Assembly (NCBI GenBank): GCA_013398295.1
Contig: VZSF01003291.1
Coordinates: 398,679 to 462,678 of the forward strand
Reading direction: 5' to 3'
DNA length: 64,000 nucleotides
Source: Chionis minor
Lineage: Eukaryota; Chordata; Aves; Charadriiformes; Chionididae
Shown here piece after piece: positions 45,152 to 58,900 of this stretch. The position numbers were made by a program, and so were the translations under genes. Numbering within the stretch: the first letter of the stretch is position 1; every line of letters starts with the position of its first letter. A model generated the notes under the pieces. The model saw nothing but the letters and a program-made list of their open reading frames with translations, was not told the origin of the DNA and made no database searches.

Positions 45152-48100
45152 AAACAGTTTGCATTAGGCTGACAAAAATGTACTGACATGATGAATAAGA
45201 GACAGGGATTACCTATGGAGCAATCCTTGCCCTTAACATGCAGTTCTTCCAAACAGCCACTGAAATCTATTTCTTTTCCTCTGTAGATGTCTTAGGAAAA
45301 CAATGAAAGGAAAAAAAAAAAAAGAAAAAACCCACCACACCAGGTATAGATCAGAAATTGCTTATTTTCTTTGTTACACCATAAGTTCTTTTGGGGTGCA
45401 TTCAGGGAAACCTTGCAGAGTGGGTTCTTTTCATAGCAGGGTTCAGCACCAGACTTTTGAAGGACTTCAGCTCCACACTGTGACACCCAAGCTGCTAGCT
45501 GGGCTTTCAGCTGAGCTCAGAGCTGGTCCTCTAAAGCTCTACTAAAAGTCTGGCACTAAGAAAGGGGGCTGAGAGGTGACAGCGCAAACCAGTCCTTCTT
45601 TAAGTACGTACACAGGAGGGTTTGGTCCCTGCTCCTAGAACTGAGATTTGGGACTGGTGCGTGAGATTTTATTCCTTGGGCTGACACATCCAATCAGGCC
45701 ACGGAGATTTTCTCACACACAAAATCACTCTCAAACCTGTAGGTTGAACATTTAAAAAACACAGCAGTGATAAAATAATAATACCAACAATACCGCCAGC
45801 AGATGCGACTGCCAAGCAACATTATGTACTTCACAGTTTATGACATACATTTGATAGAAAACACTTGCAGCACGAGAGATTGGCATTACAGCCAAGGAAA
45901 AACTCAGCTGTGCAGCTGGTGCAAACTGGGGGTGGGAATCTCAAGCGCTGCCATTTTTTAGGAACAGGACGGCGTAACAACCAGCACACACCTCTAAGAG
46001 CCGACAGCAGAGATGGTCTGGCCAACCTTGATATCCTGCTTTCTCCGATTCTGTGATTTCTGCTCTCTAATACAAAATGGCATTGTATAGAATTGCACAA
46101 GTCACTGCCTCGCTCACCCTTTGCTCAACGGGAAGGGACGGATCAACATTCACATTAGACGATGAGCCAGCTTTCACAGGGCGCTCCTGATCGCCTCTTC
46201 ACAGAGGAAAGTGAAACAGCCTGAACTCACCAACTGCATTTGCTAAAGAGGGAGAAGCTTCCAACAGAATTCATGTTTCCCTTACCACACCTTGCCTTGC
46301 AGTGTAATGGTAGGAAGTTGGAGGTAGTATCTAGTTATAAAACCAAAAAAAAAAAAAAGGAACAGGGAATTTGCACTAGAAAGATAAAACCTCTTTTAAA
46401 ATTGCAGCTTGGGAGTCTCATGACAGTAAAGAATATATTTATTTTCTGCATTTGCATTTACACTTCATCTCTGATTCCTTCCCAATACTCCCACCCTGTA
46501 TTGCTTATATAAAAAGAGATGTACTAGAGACTCCAACTACAGTCTGTAGTATTTTCAGGCCTTGATGGAAGTCTGCAGTCTATTTTCCAAGCTCGTAAAT
46601 CTCTAGAGAAGTGTTTCATTATTCTGTCCAGGCAGTGTAGAGTATCTGAGCCATAGATCCTCACGGATGTTTCCTTTCTGGGCCATTCCATGGTCAGGCA
46701 ACATTTTGCATTTCAGAAGTGCCCTTAAATTCTTTCACCAGCCCATTCCTCTTCAAACAAATTGGAACTGAAAATTCCTCTTTCAAGTCCCATACAATAA
46801 ATTGCAACCTCAACATTCCAGCCTGAAAGGAGCATTTTTCCCCTTCTCTTCAAGCATTTTGCCTTGTAGGTAGAGGAGGACAAAAGCCATGACCTTCTTC
46901 AGCAAATTCAGGACACCAGAAGCCAAAGTAAACAGCTGTTACAGTGTTTTGTAGTGCTTAGGAGTAAAGTACACAGTCTTCTTCAGTAAAACGAAGCACT
47001 GTTTCTGGTACCTTCATTATAACCTAACAGATACATTAATTAGCAACAGGTCAAAGCTGTGAAGTTTGCTTAGGGATCCAAATTAGGGATCCAGACAAAA
47101 TTTGGTAGTCGTGGGTTCAGGACCACCTCACCTAAGAACGTGAATTTAATACTTTTATATATGTGCAAAGAATATTAAATCAGCTTTGTTATTAAGCCAT
47201 CTGGAAAATGTAAGCTGCGTTTTAGGAGTGACTGTCTGAATTCAAGCATCTGTCCAAACGCAATACATTTCCAAGCTATTCTCACTTAGCAAACAAAGGA
47301 GACAAGAGAAATACCTCCCAGAAAAAAAGCTCTTGTTTCTGACCTAAAAATCACAAGGGTAGTGGCTTTGGTCAAAGAAGACCAAGAAGTTGGTGCAGAA
47401 ACCAGGCTCCTCCCTGCAATGCTATGCATACTCTCAGGATCAGCTCTGCAAGAGCCTGTGTTGTTCAGATAACCGTCCTCTTTCTTGCACCGTTGTCACA
47501 GAAAGGCATTTCAACCTGGGAGGACAGTGTTTCCAGCCAGATCTCCTCTCACCTTCCAAACCACTGAGGAGTCCCCAGAAAAGAGCCCAACATGACAGCC
47601 TGAAGGAAGTGGACATACAGCGATTTGCACAGTGGTCCAATGCATTTTTGGACCTGCAAAGGTCTGGACTGCTCATGTCCCGGGGTAGCTTGCAGGCTAA
47701 CTGGGAAGCACAAGCAGTGCTGGTTTGCTCAGAGGAAGACAAGTGAGACGAGAGTACCCTCTTTTACGTCCTTGCTGTAGAGCTTCTGTCAGAATAAGGG
47801 AAGTAGGGGAAAGCAGGGTAAGCCAATTAGGACTAATCATCAAGAAACAGATGAAGATCTGCCTTACTTTTCCATCTGCCTCTTCAGAGAAGGGTAGACC
47901 TACACTGAAAGATGAAGTCTTTGACGTTAAGTGATAAATGAAAACATAACTGATAATTCAAACCTGCCACAGGGCAAGTTTAAAGGAGGGTTGCCCCAAA
48001 TGGATTCACTATGTTCACAAGCTACTGCCAGGAACATGGATATTTTTTTCCTGTGTTTGTTGGTTGCTCTACATTTAAAACATCTCTGTATGTTTGTTTT

Positions 48101-51100
48101 TCTTCCGGTCTTTTGTGGTTGCTTTGTAAACATCTGGGCTGGTTTTCTAGTCCTTTGTACAAGAAGCGTGTGTGTGTTAGTTTTGCCAATGGCTCTTATG
48201 TAATGTTTGTGGGGATGAAGGAATTGGTTAAAACGGCTCCTTTGAAAGGCCACCCCAACCCAAAACTATTATGGGAATATTTCATGAAATGTCCTCTTCC
48301 CCCTTCCATACCGCACCATCAATTTCCCTGACTAAAAAACTCTGTTAACAACAGAGCCCTCTCTTTCAGTGGCAATTACTCAATAAGACATTTACTTCTT
48401 GCAACCCCATGTTTCTGCTGAGTTTCCTGGTGGTAATATGTCACCAAAGGACACCAATGCACTTTCAATCTAAATGAACTGCCTCATTTGTAGGGCACAA
48501 AGGAGTACATTTCCCAAGAATGAGACCCATACGTTTCTTCTCCAGTATGCAGCACCTTAATCCATCATAAAAATGTTAACCCCTCCCAGTAGTGTAAGAG
48601 TGAAACTTAGCAGCTAGAAAATAAATTGTTCAACAGTGGTTTCCTACAATAGATATATGATGGGTTATTTGACAGTCAAGATCCTAATTCTTTTAAGCCC
48701 CTCTGAAAGCCCCTGCAGTTAATATTTTTATATTACTTCAAGCTAACTCTCCCCCAATAAGTGAAGAGCTTCAGAGCTTTTAAGACCAAAGGAAACACTT
48801 TGTCTGTCAAACTCCACTTTCCTGTACAATCCAGACCACAAATTTTCACCTAGCATTTCCTGCTGCAAACTCAAGGATTTTGGTTGGTCTCTCACAGGTT
48901 TTCAAGAAACATGTGGTTTGACTTGGACCTCTCTTGTTGGTTCAGAGGTCCAGCCCATCGTGCCATGCACCCACCTGCTGATCCCTTCCCACTCTTGAGG
49001 TGATAGCTGCTTCTTTTCCAGCCTGAGGTGAGAGCCTACCTCAGTCTTGTGGGAGGTCACAGGGAGCTGGATTTTCAAGGAGGACCCCTCGCCTCATTTC
49101 CCTCAAACCCCAAATGGAGGACAGATGGAGGAGAGGAGAGAGGCAGAGGGAGGAAGCTCCACAGGGCAGCTGGGGACACTGGGGTAGGAAGCTTTGCAGG
49201 AGAAGGGCAGCTGAACAGGCTGACAGCAGAGGGATCGGTGTTATGGTGCTACGTGGCTTCTACATTAAAATTTCTTAACGGGCTCTTTTTCTTAGGAAAA
49301 AATAATCTCACTTCACAGGCTTTCATGATTACAGAGTTCCCCCCTCCCCCATTCAAAAATACCCCCACAAAGCTCAATCTTCTTAATTTGCTTGGTCACA
49401 AATGGGAACAAGCTGCACTTTCCAAATAAATATTTTATGGTTTTTTTCCTCCTCTTCAACAACGGAGTTCATGTAACAGATTATCTGAACCAAGTTCCTC
49501 ACCAGTACGACTAAAGCAGCAGAAGCAGACCACACTTCAGTACCAGTAGTGTAGTTGAAGGAAAATGTGGGGTTTACTCCACTTTGAATTTGGGTCAGTT
49601 TACCCACGTTTTATTTACCACTGGACCATTATTCAGCACCAGATACAGCCCTGCTTCTCAGGGGCCATACGTGCTTTCATTTTGCACCCATGTCCCAAGC
49701 ACTAGCCAGACAGGTACAATTTTATGGAAAACAAGGGATTTCTACATGGTCTGATCTTAGAGGCCAAGTGTGGATGCAGGGCTCCGAGACAAATCAATGG
49801 TTATCCAAGCACAGACACCAATCAAACAGCTCGGTGTTCTACATCTTTGCTTGCTCCCTACAGTTGTGGTTGCAAGTTGTGTTTGTCTAGAGACATGAGG
49901 GAAAGAAGACATGAAAGCTAAAAAGGGTAAAAATATGCTGTCACCAAGAAAATGTTATTCTGTTACTGTAGTTAAAGGTAGAGCTAAATCTGTAATGATG
50001 AGGAAGGACAAAGATGCAGTACTACAGTCCTGCCTGGAAATTTCCTGAGTTCATACAAAATCCTGGGCTTTGTTCTAGGTCACCACACGGTGCAGGAGGT
50101 ACCTATTCTGGTTCTGGCTTTCTCCTGTTATTTCCTCTTTTACAGCCAAACTGAATGAGAAAAAGAAATAGTCATAGTTTGGACTTAATATTCATAATAC
50201 AGTTTTAATGACAGAATGATGCTCTTTCTACTTGAAACATCATTACCCATCCCTTAAAAACTTCAAAAAAAGCACCTTGCACGGGCTGCCTCAGGAGATC
50301 GTGGAGGACTGATTCTCCCCTCTGGCACTGAGTTTGCAGCATATATACCCAGTATAAATTGGATCAAACCTTCTCTCTCTGCATAGGAAAGTGCCTTTCA
50401 TTTCCCTCCATGGCACACATGTCTGTGAGCACTGAGGTCTCTAGGAAAATGAGGCTGCAATCGATATCCTAGCCAACAAACAGGAGATGTTCATAAAAGA
50501 CTGTATGACTATCATACCTATGCTTGTCTGTGTGTGCTTGAATTTAAGCCTCATTTCTTCTTTCTCACTATGTTGCAAGATTTCATTACAGAATTTCAGG
50601 ATCACTGAAAGCAAGCAAAGGCACTGGAATCAAAACTTCTGTTTCTGGTTCAGCTTAACTATCTCTGTTCTTTTCTCTGACTTAATACAGGTGAAAAGGT
50701 AACACTTTTAGACAGCCAGACATTTCCCTGAATGGAGAAGAAAAACACATTAGCTATCAAAACAGAAATAAACACATATTGGCAGAGACCACACAAGACT
50801 AAGACAGCAAATATTGCAAGAGAACACACACACCCCCCCATGATGCCCTGTCTTGTTCATACCCCAGATGCCAGCAGATGCAAGTGACAAAAATAATATT
50901 GTTAAGTCTGCAAAGACAGAGATTCTCACACTGTTTTGAAAAAACTTGGATGATAAACATCATGGTTGACAAACACCCCATCAGTGACCCCTGCAGAACT
51001 CCAACCCCAGGTAGCAGAAGGTTAGAAAAACATCCCTTCCTAATCACTGGCTGAGACTGATCTGACAAACAACCATTAATCCCTTCAGCAGCTTGCTCAG

Positions 51101-52849
51101 CAGCTCATTACTTTCCACAGTGAAGGTACATTACGGATCTAGAACTGCGGGCTGGTTTGATGATGACTTGCTCTGCTCATCTGCTGATCACAAACTGATC
51201 TATCACTCGTAACAGGACAACAGAAAAAACTTCAAAGGGATTAAACCTAGAGCAACCTAGAAAGATATTAAAATGAACGTGGAAATAAACTACAGGATAT
51301 TAAAGGGCTGTTAAAACCAAAGAACTGAATTTTAGAGAGTGACGGTCACAAATGCACAGCAATGGACTTGCATACCAGTCACAGAGGGTCAAAACTTGGC
51401 AGTGTGGTGCAAAAGAATCATGAACAGGTAGGACGTACTGAAGTAATAACGGAAACAGCGGCAAACACCCTGAGCACTCTGAGCTGAAATAGAAATTCTG
51501 CTCCAATATATTCAAATATCAAATTTCTAAAGAAAAGTATATATATCTGGAAGTAACTAAGCCAGGCTTTTCCCTAAGGAGTGAAGTCTTTCTAAGCAGG
51601 AGACATGTTGGACTCCTTTCAAGAGAACAGATGAACCTCTCTACCTTAAACAAGATCTTCAGGGAAGTACAACCTGTAGGTTTCTGTTTGCCTCGATTTT
51701 AGATCTGTTTCCAAAACATAGAAAGGTCAAAAGCAGACCAGCACCTAATCTCAAAAGTAAAAATCCCGCTCTTCTCTCTGTATATAAATCCAAACTTCAA
51801 CAAAATCTGTAGGAATCACAGATTTCACTTTTGTCCACCTCTGAAGATCTCCAGGGCAGAGAAAACACTGCATGTTCAGAGTCTGGAGTGTGTCTACAGT
51901 TTCAGAAATGAGTAAAAAACATGTCTGGGACCAGAGCTAAGGGAATGGGATCTGTATGTTTGCCAGTGGGAGAAGAAATATGAAATTACAAAAGGTAATG
52001 CTTTTAAGCTTGCTTTTAGGCTGAAAACTGAATTTCAATAATTTACTGTAATAACCAATTACAGGTTATACTTTTTTTTTTTTAAAAAAAAGGCTTTAAT
52101 TGGATGTTTTTCACATAAACTCTGTTCCCACAGAAAAGATTAGTTTATCGAGAGCCAAGCGACTATTGAACTAAAAGTCTGGATTATAACGAGAGGTCTG
52201 ACTCAATAACTTGCCCAAGCTGTTCTTTCACACAGACAGTGCAGACCTCAGGTAAGGCCTCAAGTGTTCACGAGGGGCCCCAGCACCTGGGGATAACTAA
52301 CACAGAGCCATTCATATGGACATAACTTCTTTTCTCCCGGTGGAGAAACCAGGCCTCTGCTAATCCTCCCACTTTCACGGCAACTTTCTCAGTCGTTCCC
52401 GATGTTCATGGGTGCCGCGTTGGCCAACTGTTACAAATAACATGACTGTGCAAGGGTAACAGAACGAATCTGGCCAGAGGTAACTGAGTAAAACATGACT
52501 TCAGACAGACTCCCTCTTGGTTTTGCACTGTCAAGCAGCCAAAGCTACAGCCTGTAGCTGCATGAGGTGCATAGCTGAGATAAACAACCACTGGTGACAT
52601 TTTAGGCCAGCTGAGGTAATAAATGAACATTGACCTCCATTGCTATCTCAGATGAGTGGAAAATATTGGCTCAATTGGCAACAAGTTTCCACAAGCTGAC
52701 TTAGGATAACAGACCATGCCCTTCTTTTTCTGTGTTTTCCATCAAAGCTTTGAATAGCTTTTTTGTCGCAGAAAACCTTTAAACCATGTAGCGCACAGAG
52801 AGCTCCAAGCCACCCGAGCCAGAACTTGGGTCAGGAATGCTCTGACCTT
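45152..52849. other. Long unique noncoding stretch, no gene seen
   Basis: No exon or RNA gene could be supported. Low-complexity items are an A13 tract after AAAGG (45311-45323), an A14 tract (46345-46358), a two-copy repeat of TAGGGATCCA at 47071-47080 and 47084-47093, and a T12-A8 run (52072-52091). At about 46015-46060, 'ggtctggccaaccttgatat' followed by GATTCTGTGATTT weakly resembles a LINE 3' end. At about 50280-50320, 'cacgggctgcctcaggagat' weakly resembles CR1. Confidence 0.55.
52072..52091. repeat. T12-A8 self-complementary run
   Basis: Twelve T residues are followed directly by eight A residues. Self-complementary low-complexity sequence, no further role evident. Confidence 0.85.
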
Positions 52850-53060
52850 GATACAGGACAGATACGGCGGCTGTAGATTACCATTATTTTTTTTCCATGC
52901 CAAAACTAATTCTTCGTGCCGTGCTTGCGAGAGAGGAAGTCGCTGATAAGCAATGTTTACATGCAGTGCAATAGCTGGCTAATGTGAGGGCACGGCCAGT
53001 GATTGGCACTATTGTCTGGCCCAGCAGAGACAAGCTCCAGAGACCTGGGGAACCACTACA
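52850..53060. promoter_or_regulatory. Candidate enhancer-like block
   Basis: A compact non-repetitive run of binding-site-like words: CTGATAAG (GATA, 52943-52950), TGTTTAC (forkhead, 52954-52960), ATTGG (inverted CCAAT, 53002-53006) and ATTGTC (SOX-like, 53011-53016). The spacing between GATA and forkhead words is three bases. CpGs are retained in TCGTGCCGTGCTTGCGAGAG. Minus-strand open frames overlap part of it without features. Confidence 0.35.
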
Positions 53061-55189
53061 AGACAATTTGCCAGGAGAGGCGCAGTGCACTCTTTGACGG
53101 AGCTGTGGGAAGCCCAGCATACGGACTTCCCAGGATACTTGGTCTAGCACTCAGCTGGTGCAAAGCCATCAACCACAGAAGTGTCCTCAGCCCACAAAAC
53201 AGATGGTTAAAGCTGAAGCTGCAGGTGGAGAGCTCAGCTAGGAAACAAGTGCAGACACACACAAAAAGGAAAAAAGCATGCCAGAGGGTGAGGAGGGGAG
53301 GTCTGTTCGCCTCACACCAAAAGGAGCCTGAGTGTCTCTGGAAACCAAATGAAGCCAGGAGTTGCTTTTGCATGCCATGGTCTGCTCTGCTTTGACAACC
53401 TCTTTTCCTCAAGCCGAGCACCGATGAAATAGAAGTTTTGCCTAGACCAGCCTCCCCAGAAGTCAGGATGTCCCCTTGCCCTAAATAGCAAGCAGGCTTG
53501 ACCAGAAGTGATGTGCATAGTCTGTTGATACTCGCTTGCCGCATGTACTGAGGTCTGCAAGCCAGGCCTGGCAGTGGAAGAGTAAACCCGAGGTCATTCA
53601 GATGAAGCCGGAGGGATGAAAAGGCAGCACTTACCAACAGGGCTGCAAAATGGTGTACCAGACACCGGGGTATCAAGGTGAGCAGTCTGGTACAAAGAGA
53701 GCCTTGCGGTGAAAGAATCAGCGTAAAGAAAGAGTCAAACCTGGACCAAAGGGTGTTTCAAATCCCCAGATGGTCCTTCAGGTATTAAACAGGGATGGGG
53801 TTTGCCTACAGGTTCATGGATTAGATGAGTTTCGCTCCATGGATATGCTCAAGGATGACCTAAACATTCACTCATACCTGGTCTGCATAAAGCACTTCTG
53901 CTACAGTGGGAGCCCAAAGCAGATTCTGTGCCTGCCTGTACTAAATTCTTTCAAGGGCAGAAATACTTCCTGCAGATCTGGGCTTTCTTTTCATTTTGAA
54001 ATCACAGAAACACAAATGCAAGTTTCCTTGGCAAAGTTTCTTGGTTTGCCTTGCTGGTGATGCAGTAACCAAAGCAAATTAATCAGAAGCAAGATGAGTA
54101 AGTACATATCTATCCAGTTGATAGCCATCTTACAAAGCTGTTTGAGGGCAAAAAAGTACATTCCCCTGTATTGAATCAGGACATCACAACTACAAAGTGT
54201 TCCAAGTTAAACACATCCAAAAACTGTTTGACTCATGTTTCACATTTAATTCTATATCTCTAAAAAAGTTTACAAAAGCAAAGCTTGTCTGGACTAAACA
54301 ACTGAACTGCATGAGGCACGTGGCATTAGCTCAGGCTTCTCTGGCCAGCTTTCTAAATGAAGTGTTTGGAAATAAGAGAAACACACAGATTTGGGAGTGG
54401 AATGGATAAGAGATTTAGTTTCTCCTTTTATAACAGAGTCCTGTGTAAATCTGAAGGAGCCTGCAAAACTTCAACAAGACATGCATTAAAAGCAGCAGCA
54501 GCTCTGTCCACTTATAATAGAATTATTAAAAGCAAGGCAAAAGAGAAAGATTCAACACGTTGCTGGAGAGCTGCCCAAAAGCCCACAGTTGTGATGTAGT
54601 GTTTGGACTCGAATTGTGTTAACAGGGCAATATAAATCTGCAGAGAATAAGACCAAGCCTGAAGAGAGTAGACCTAGCCAAGAAGGCCCACAAACTGATC
54701 ACAGATCCAAGTGGTAGGTAGTTCAAAAGGCAAGTATTTGAAAATTAATTCTATATAGTAAAAAGCTGTCTGTGCTCATAGTTTATTTTGAAGGTCACAC
54801 GTACATTATAGTACCAAGAGAGCAAAATCTGAGTGATCAAGAGAATGGCATAGCAAAGTGCACCAAAAAGATTTCATTTCCCTCACAGGTTCTACAATGG
54901 GCAGTTCAATTATTGGCAGTGATGATGTTATGTCTAATGTAAACATTTCACTTTCAGCACAGCTGAACTGGGAGGGATTATAACAAGTAATGAATGAACC
55001 TCCAAATACTTCTCCAAGCCAAAAAAACCCAGCGATGGCATGCAGAGCTGAATCCTTCCAATCATCCAGAAAGAGATGGAGAGGATTTTGCATGACTCTT
55101 GGTAATTACTACTTCCAAAACTGCCAGAGATGCCTTTTCCCACCCCTTTGTGGTCAAGGCAATTATTCTTCCAGGTTCTCACTCTTGGC
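53061..55189. other. Unique noncoding stretch, no gene seen
   Basis: The longest open frame of the whole window (206 codons, minus strand, 53056-53676) lies here. It contains no recognised domain and overlaps a 130-codon plus-strand frame. No splice or promoter evidence was found. Confidence 0.55.
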
Positions 55190-55230
55190 CCACACCTCCA
55201 TTGTCAAGTCAATGGAAGAATGACAACATC
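55190..55230. repeat. Copy of an old dispersed motif, near-palindromic
   Basis: CCATTGTCAAGTCAATGG at 55198-55215 keeps both inverted arms (CCATTG and CAATGG) of the family core, followed by AAGAATGAC. It resembles 'ccattgaagtcaatggga'. Confidence 0.4.
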
Positions 55231-55599
55231 CACCAGCTGCCTGGACAACATCCAGCCTGGATTATTACAATGAGACTGCATGAGAAACAGGATTAGAAAA
55301 GCAAAGAAAGTCTACTGATAAAGCTGCCCCATTTGTTTTGATTCAAGATATTAAGGTTGCTCAGTAAATATCTGTCGTATGTGGGAGACTTCCCTGCACC
55401 CTGAACAGCTCCATGGCATTTGATTAGCTTCTGCTTCATTGCAAAATCGAATACCTGGGGGTGATAGCTAGGTCAGTTTCAGTGAAGGTTTTCTAGGTTT
55501 ATCATTTGTATATTTTCTCCTTGGTTTACTAAGAAGTATTCCTAGAGTACACCTACAACCTGACGCTGAAGGAAAGTTCTTTGTGCAGGAACTCACTGT

Positions 55600-55910
55600 T
55601 TAATTTACGGCATATCATAATGTTCCCATTCCTTGTAATAAAACAAGCTAGCATCCATACTCTCTTAAAATATGGTCCGACCAGATGGGTTTGCATATTT
55701 ACAAGTCTAGCAATGAAATATTCAATGTAGTAATTGCTTATATCACATCCATTTTGTTAAAAAGCCCTCTGGAGTATTCTTCCAAAAACTAAAAGGACCA
55801 CCCTGTGCTGAAAACGCAGGATATCATTTAGCTGTGCACACTGACTCCGGCTTGATGAATTTATGAATGAAATTGTAGAGTGTGACTGTTTATCCTGCAG
55901 CATGCAGAGA
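55600..55910. promoter_or_regulatory. Candidate enhancer-like block
   Basis: Unique AT-rich sequence with TTTGCATA (POU-like, 55690-55697), TAGTAATTGCTTATAT near 55729, and CTTGATGAATTTATGAATG at about 55851. The POU-like word and the AATTG word are about 40 bases apart. No open frame longer than 60 codons crosses it. Inferred by word content only. Confidence 0.3.
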
Positions 55911-58900
55911 ACGGACACAACGACCAAGGAGGTCCCCTCGAGTGCTGCGTGCCCACCTGCCCACTGCGTTCATGAAGGATCACATCTAAAACATTAACCA
56001 GTACCCATGTGTCCGGTTGCATCTGTGGAAAAGGACACACTAATAGCTTTGAGATAGAAGGGCCACTTCTGGCCTCTCGGGAAGGTGATAAATGACGTAG
56101 TAGCAGACAACATAGTCTGTCCTATACTGCTGTTATAACATGACCACCTCTCAAGCCTACTTTTAAAACCTTTATAGTCTCACTGATATCACACCCAGGC
56201 AGACCCTGAACTCAGGAACTACTCTGTTCTGTTCTGCTTCCCTTTTCTCACTTCTTTGCCACCCCTTAGCAGAACAAATTCTGGGGAGCAAAATTCTGAC
56301 AGTCAGATGTGAAGAAAAGAAGCAACACAAGAGAAGTCAGTTTTGAAGAAAACCAAAGATGGTTGGCTGACCAAAAACCCTGGTGTCAGAATCGTCCAGG
56401 GCTCACAATAAAGGCCATTTTCATGAAAGAACAGAGATATTTTCTACTGTCTTCCCAAGCAAGGTGTTTTATGATCAGGAGGATCCCGTGATTGGTGTGG
56501 CTTTTGTTCCCATGCAAAAATGCATTTAATCCTTGGCTTTAGCCTTGTTTTTGGACATGAGACTGGTGAAAAACTGAAGCAGTGATTACAAACTGTTCCC
56601 TGTTCTGGGAGGAATAATGAGTGTAAAAAACACAATCCCAAGTGCCAAGCAAAATGGCTAAGGTTAATATTATTTGTCATTACAAGTGCAGAAAGAACAC
56701 AAGCTGCCAGAAGCTCTGTGCAAGGATGTGAAATCCGTATTTCTTGTACTTTTTTCTGTTTTGACAACTAGAAATAATATTTTTCAATTGCTAGATCAAC
56801 CTAAAAGTTATGGCAATACAGTCTTAAAAGGATTCACAGCCTGCATGACCAGCACAGAGGCAGGGATTTGTGTGCAGGTCCACAAACCAACTTTGACCAT
56901 TCCTGTGGATCCGGGGCCAGGTCCTGACCTCATTCAGACCCATATAAAGCTACAGCCATTTCGGTGGGGCTGTGGGGATGTGAGATCAGAATTTGGCTGG
57001 TTATGTTGGCTGAGCTGTGGCAGGTGGGCACTTGCCAAAGAACTTCGTAATCGATGGTGTAAACACCAGGATTGCTCACAACAATTATGTCACCTGCAGT
57101 TACACTGCTTTATAGAAAGATTTACAAAAGGCAGTGGTCTCCATGGCTCTTCCGCTCCACCCGTGTGCCATCATAGAGATCCTGTGTCAGGTCCACCCCT
57201 TCTGAGAGGCAGGTGGTGTTGTTTCTGAAATTACAAATGAAAACTCTTTATCTCCTAGCACAAAGGGCAGTGCAATAGTTCAGACAACCAGCAAGCCCAG
57301 AGTGAAGCAGCTCCCCTGATCGCATACTCTCAGTTCTCATTCTTTCCAACTCCTCACCTCATCTCTACTTGTCCCTCCTTGGCCAGCGTGGAGCTGCATG
57401 GTTTGGGAAGAGTGCTCAGCTCTGGACCCTCTAGAGTCAGCTCAGTTCCACTCAGTCCGAGACAGCAAGGGAGAAAACTTTTCATGGAGAGACAGAAGGA
57501 CTCCACTAGGCACACAGGGTGGCAGGAAGTGAAAGCAATGAGATTGGGGAGGGTAATTCTTGAGTATCGTCTCAACTCTCAACATCCACCCTTGTTCATC
57601 CACTACATCAGCAAATTTCTAGATATCTAATCATTACATAGCTACTACTCATGTTTTCTCCCTCCCTTCCATACACATCCTTATCACTATGCCAGACCCT
57701 ACTCCAGTCTTCTTCACCCCTAGTTTATGGCCCATTAAGTCATGTCTGGTGAGAAATACCTATAAGAAAGGCCTGAATTCAGGCAAACAGTATTTTACTC
57801 TGAAAGAAAACTGTCCACAACGCTCAGAGTGTAGTCTGATTCCTCACCCTTTTGCATACTTCAAGAAACACGACCATCCTGTAATATACTACAAGATTTA
57901 TTTCTAATATGAAAGCCATATTTAGTATTGGTTTGGCAGTGGTAGGAAGAAAACCACAGGCAGCTGGCATGGATTAAGTGTTAGCTGCTTGATAAACCTA
58001 GACTTGTCAAGACTTTCAACTTCCCTATTGAATCTGCTGCCATCCAGAGCTAAATATTTGAGAAGGGTGCCTTTGGACGAGCAGGGCTTTGTTCTTCACA
58101 TCTTAGCTGCATGGATACCAGCAAGAGATATATGTTTGCACACATAAAATTTCTATGAAAAACAAGAACTGCCTGTAGCTTCTCTCACATTCTCACTGAC
58201 AGCTCCTTGGTAACAGCTTTAGATGCATCAGCAGTACACTTCTCAATCCTTTTAAATTATAAATATTACAAACACAGTAGCTCACTGTTTCCTGGAACAG
58301 CTTCACTATCTGAAACTTCCACTAGTTCAAATTAGAGAATTCTGAGTCTTTTTCCTCTGAATGTCAGAGACTCTTTGCTGACTGACATTCAACTATGCTC
58401 AGAGGGAAATGCAAAGAACTTGAGTTTGTGATGCTGCCACCTGAACGAATGTGGGGCTTAACACAGTGAAAAATTTGAATTAGATAGTCCAAATTACCAA
58501 ATTCACTTCCAATGACTCACTGAAGTATTTAAGCTTTAAAATCCTTATTTGCTAGTAAAACACTGGCACCCAAGTGTTTCCACAAAGCTAACATGTGAGG
58601 CTTTTGAATATAGGCCAACCAAATTCATTTTGGAATTTGAAATAATATCCATAAGGACTTTTTCCTATTTGTTCGGTTCTAGTCACCATTTCTTACTGAC
58701 AAACCATCTGACTTGAAGCAGAAATGAAGACTCTTTAAAATGTCTTGCAATTATTCATTTATGAAGTGTGGGACTGAACAGTGAAAACTGAGATTGCCTT
58801 AAAAATGTCAGTGCAGGTGTCCTGACAATCTTCATTCCCTACCATGTATCCCAGGCACAGGCTTTTGCTATCCCTCCACTCCATAAAGAATTGTTTCCTC

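Noticed and set aside
46015..46062. Possible LINE 3' end (ends GATTCTGTGATTT)
   Set aside because: Too short, and the expected upstream words are missing.
50280..50320. Words resembling CR1 'ggctgcccagggaggttgtggag'
   Set aside because: Single short weak match with nothing collinear on either side.
53056..53676. 206-codon minus-strand open frame, the longest in the window
   Set aside because: No recognisable domain, no upstream promoter, no plausible splice structure, and overlapping open frames on the plus strand. The residue mix looks like translated noncoding DNA.
56674..57228. 184-codon plus-strand open frame
   Set aside because: No domain or motif, and part of it is low-complexity in cysteine and tryptophan as in chance frames.
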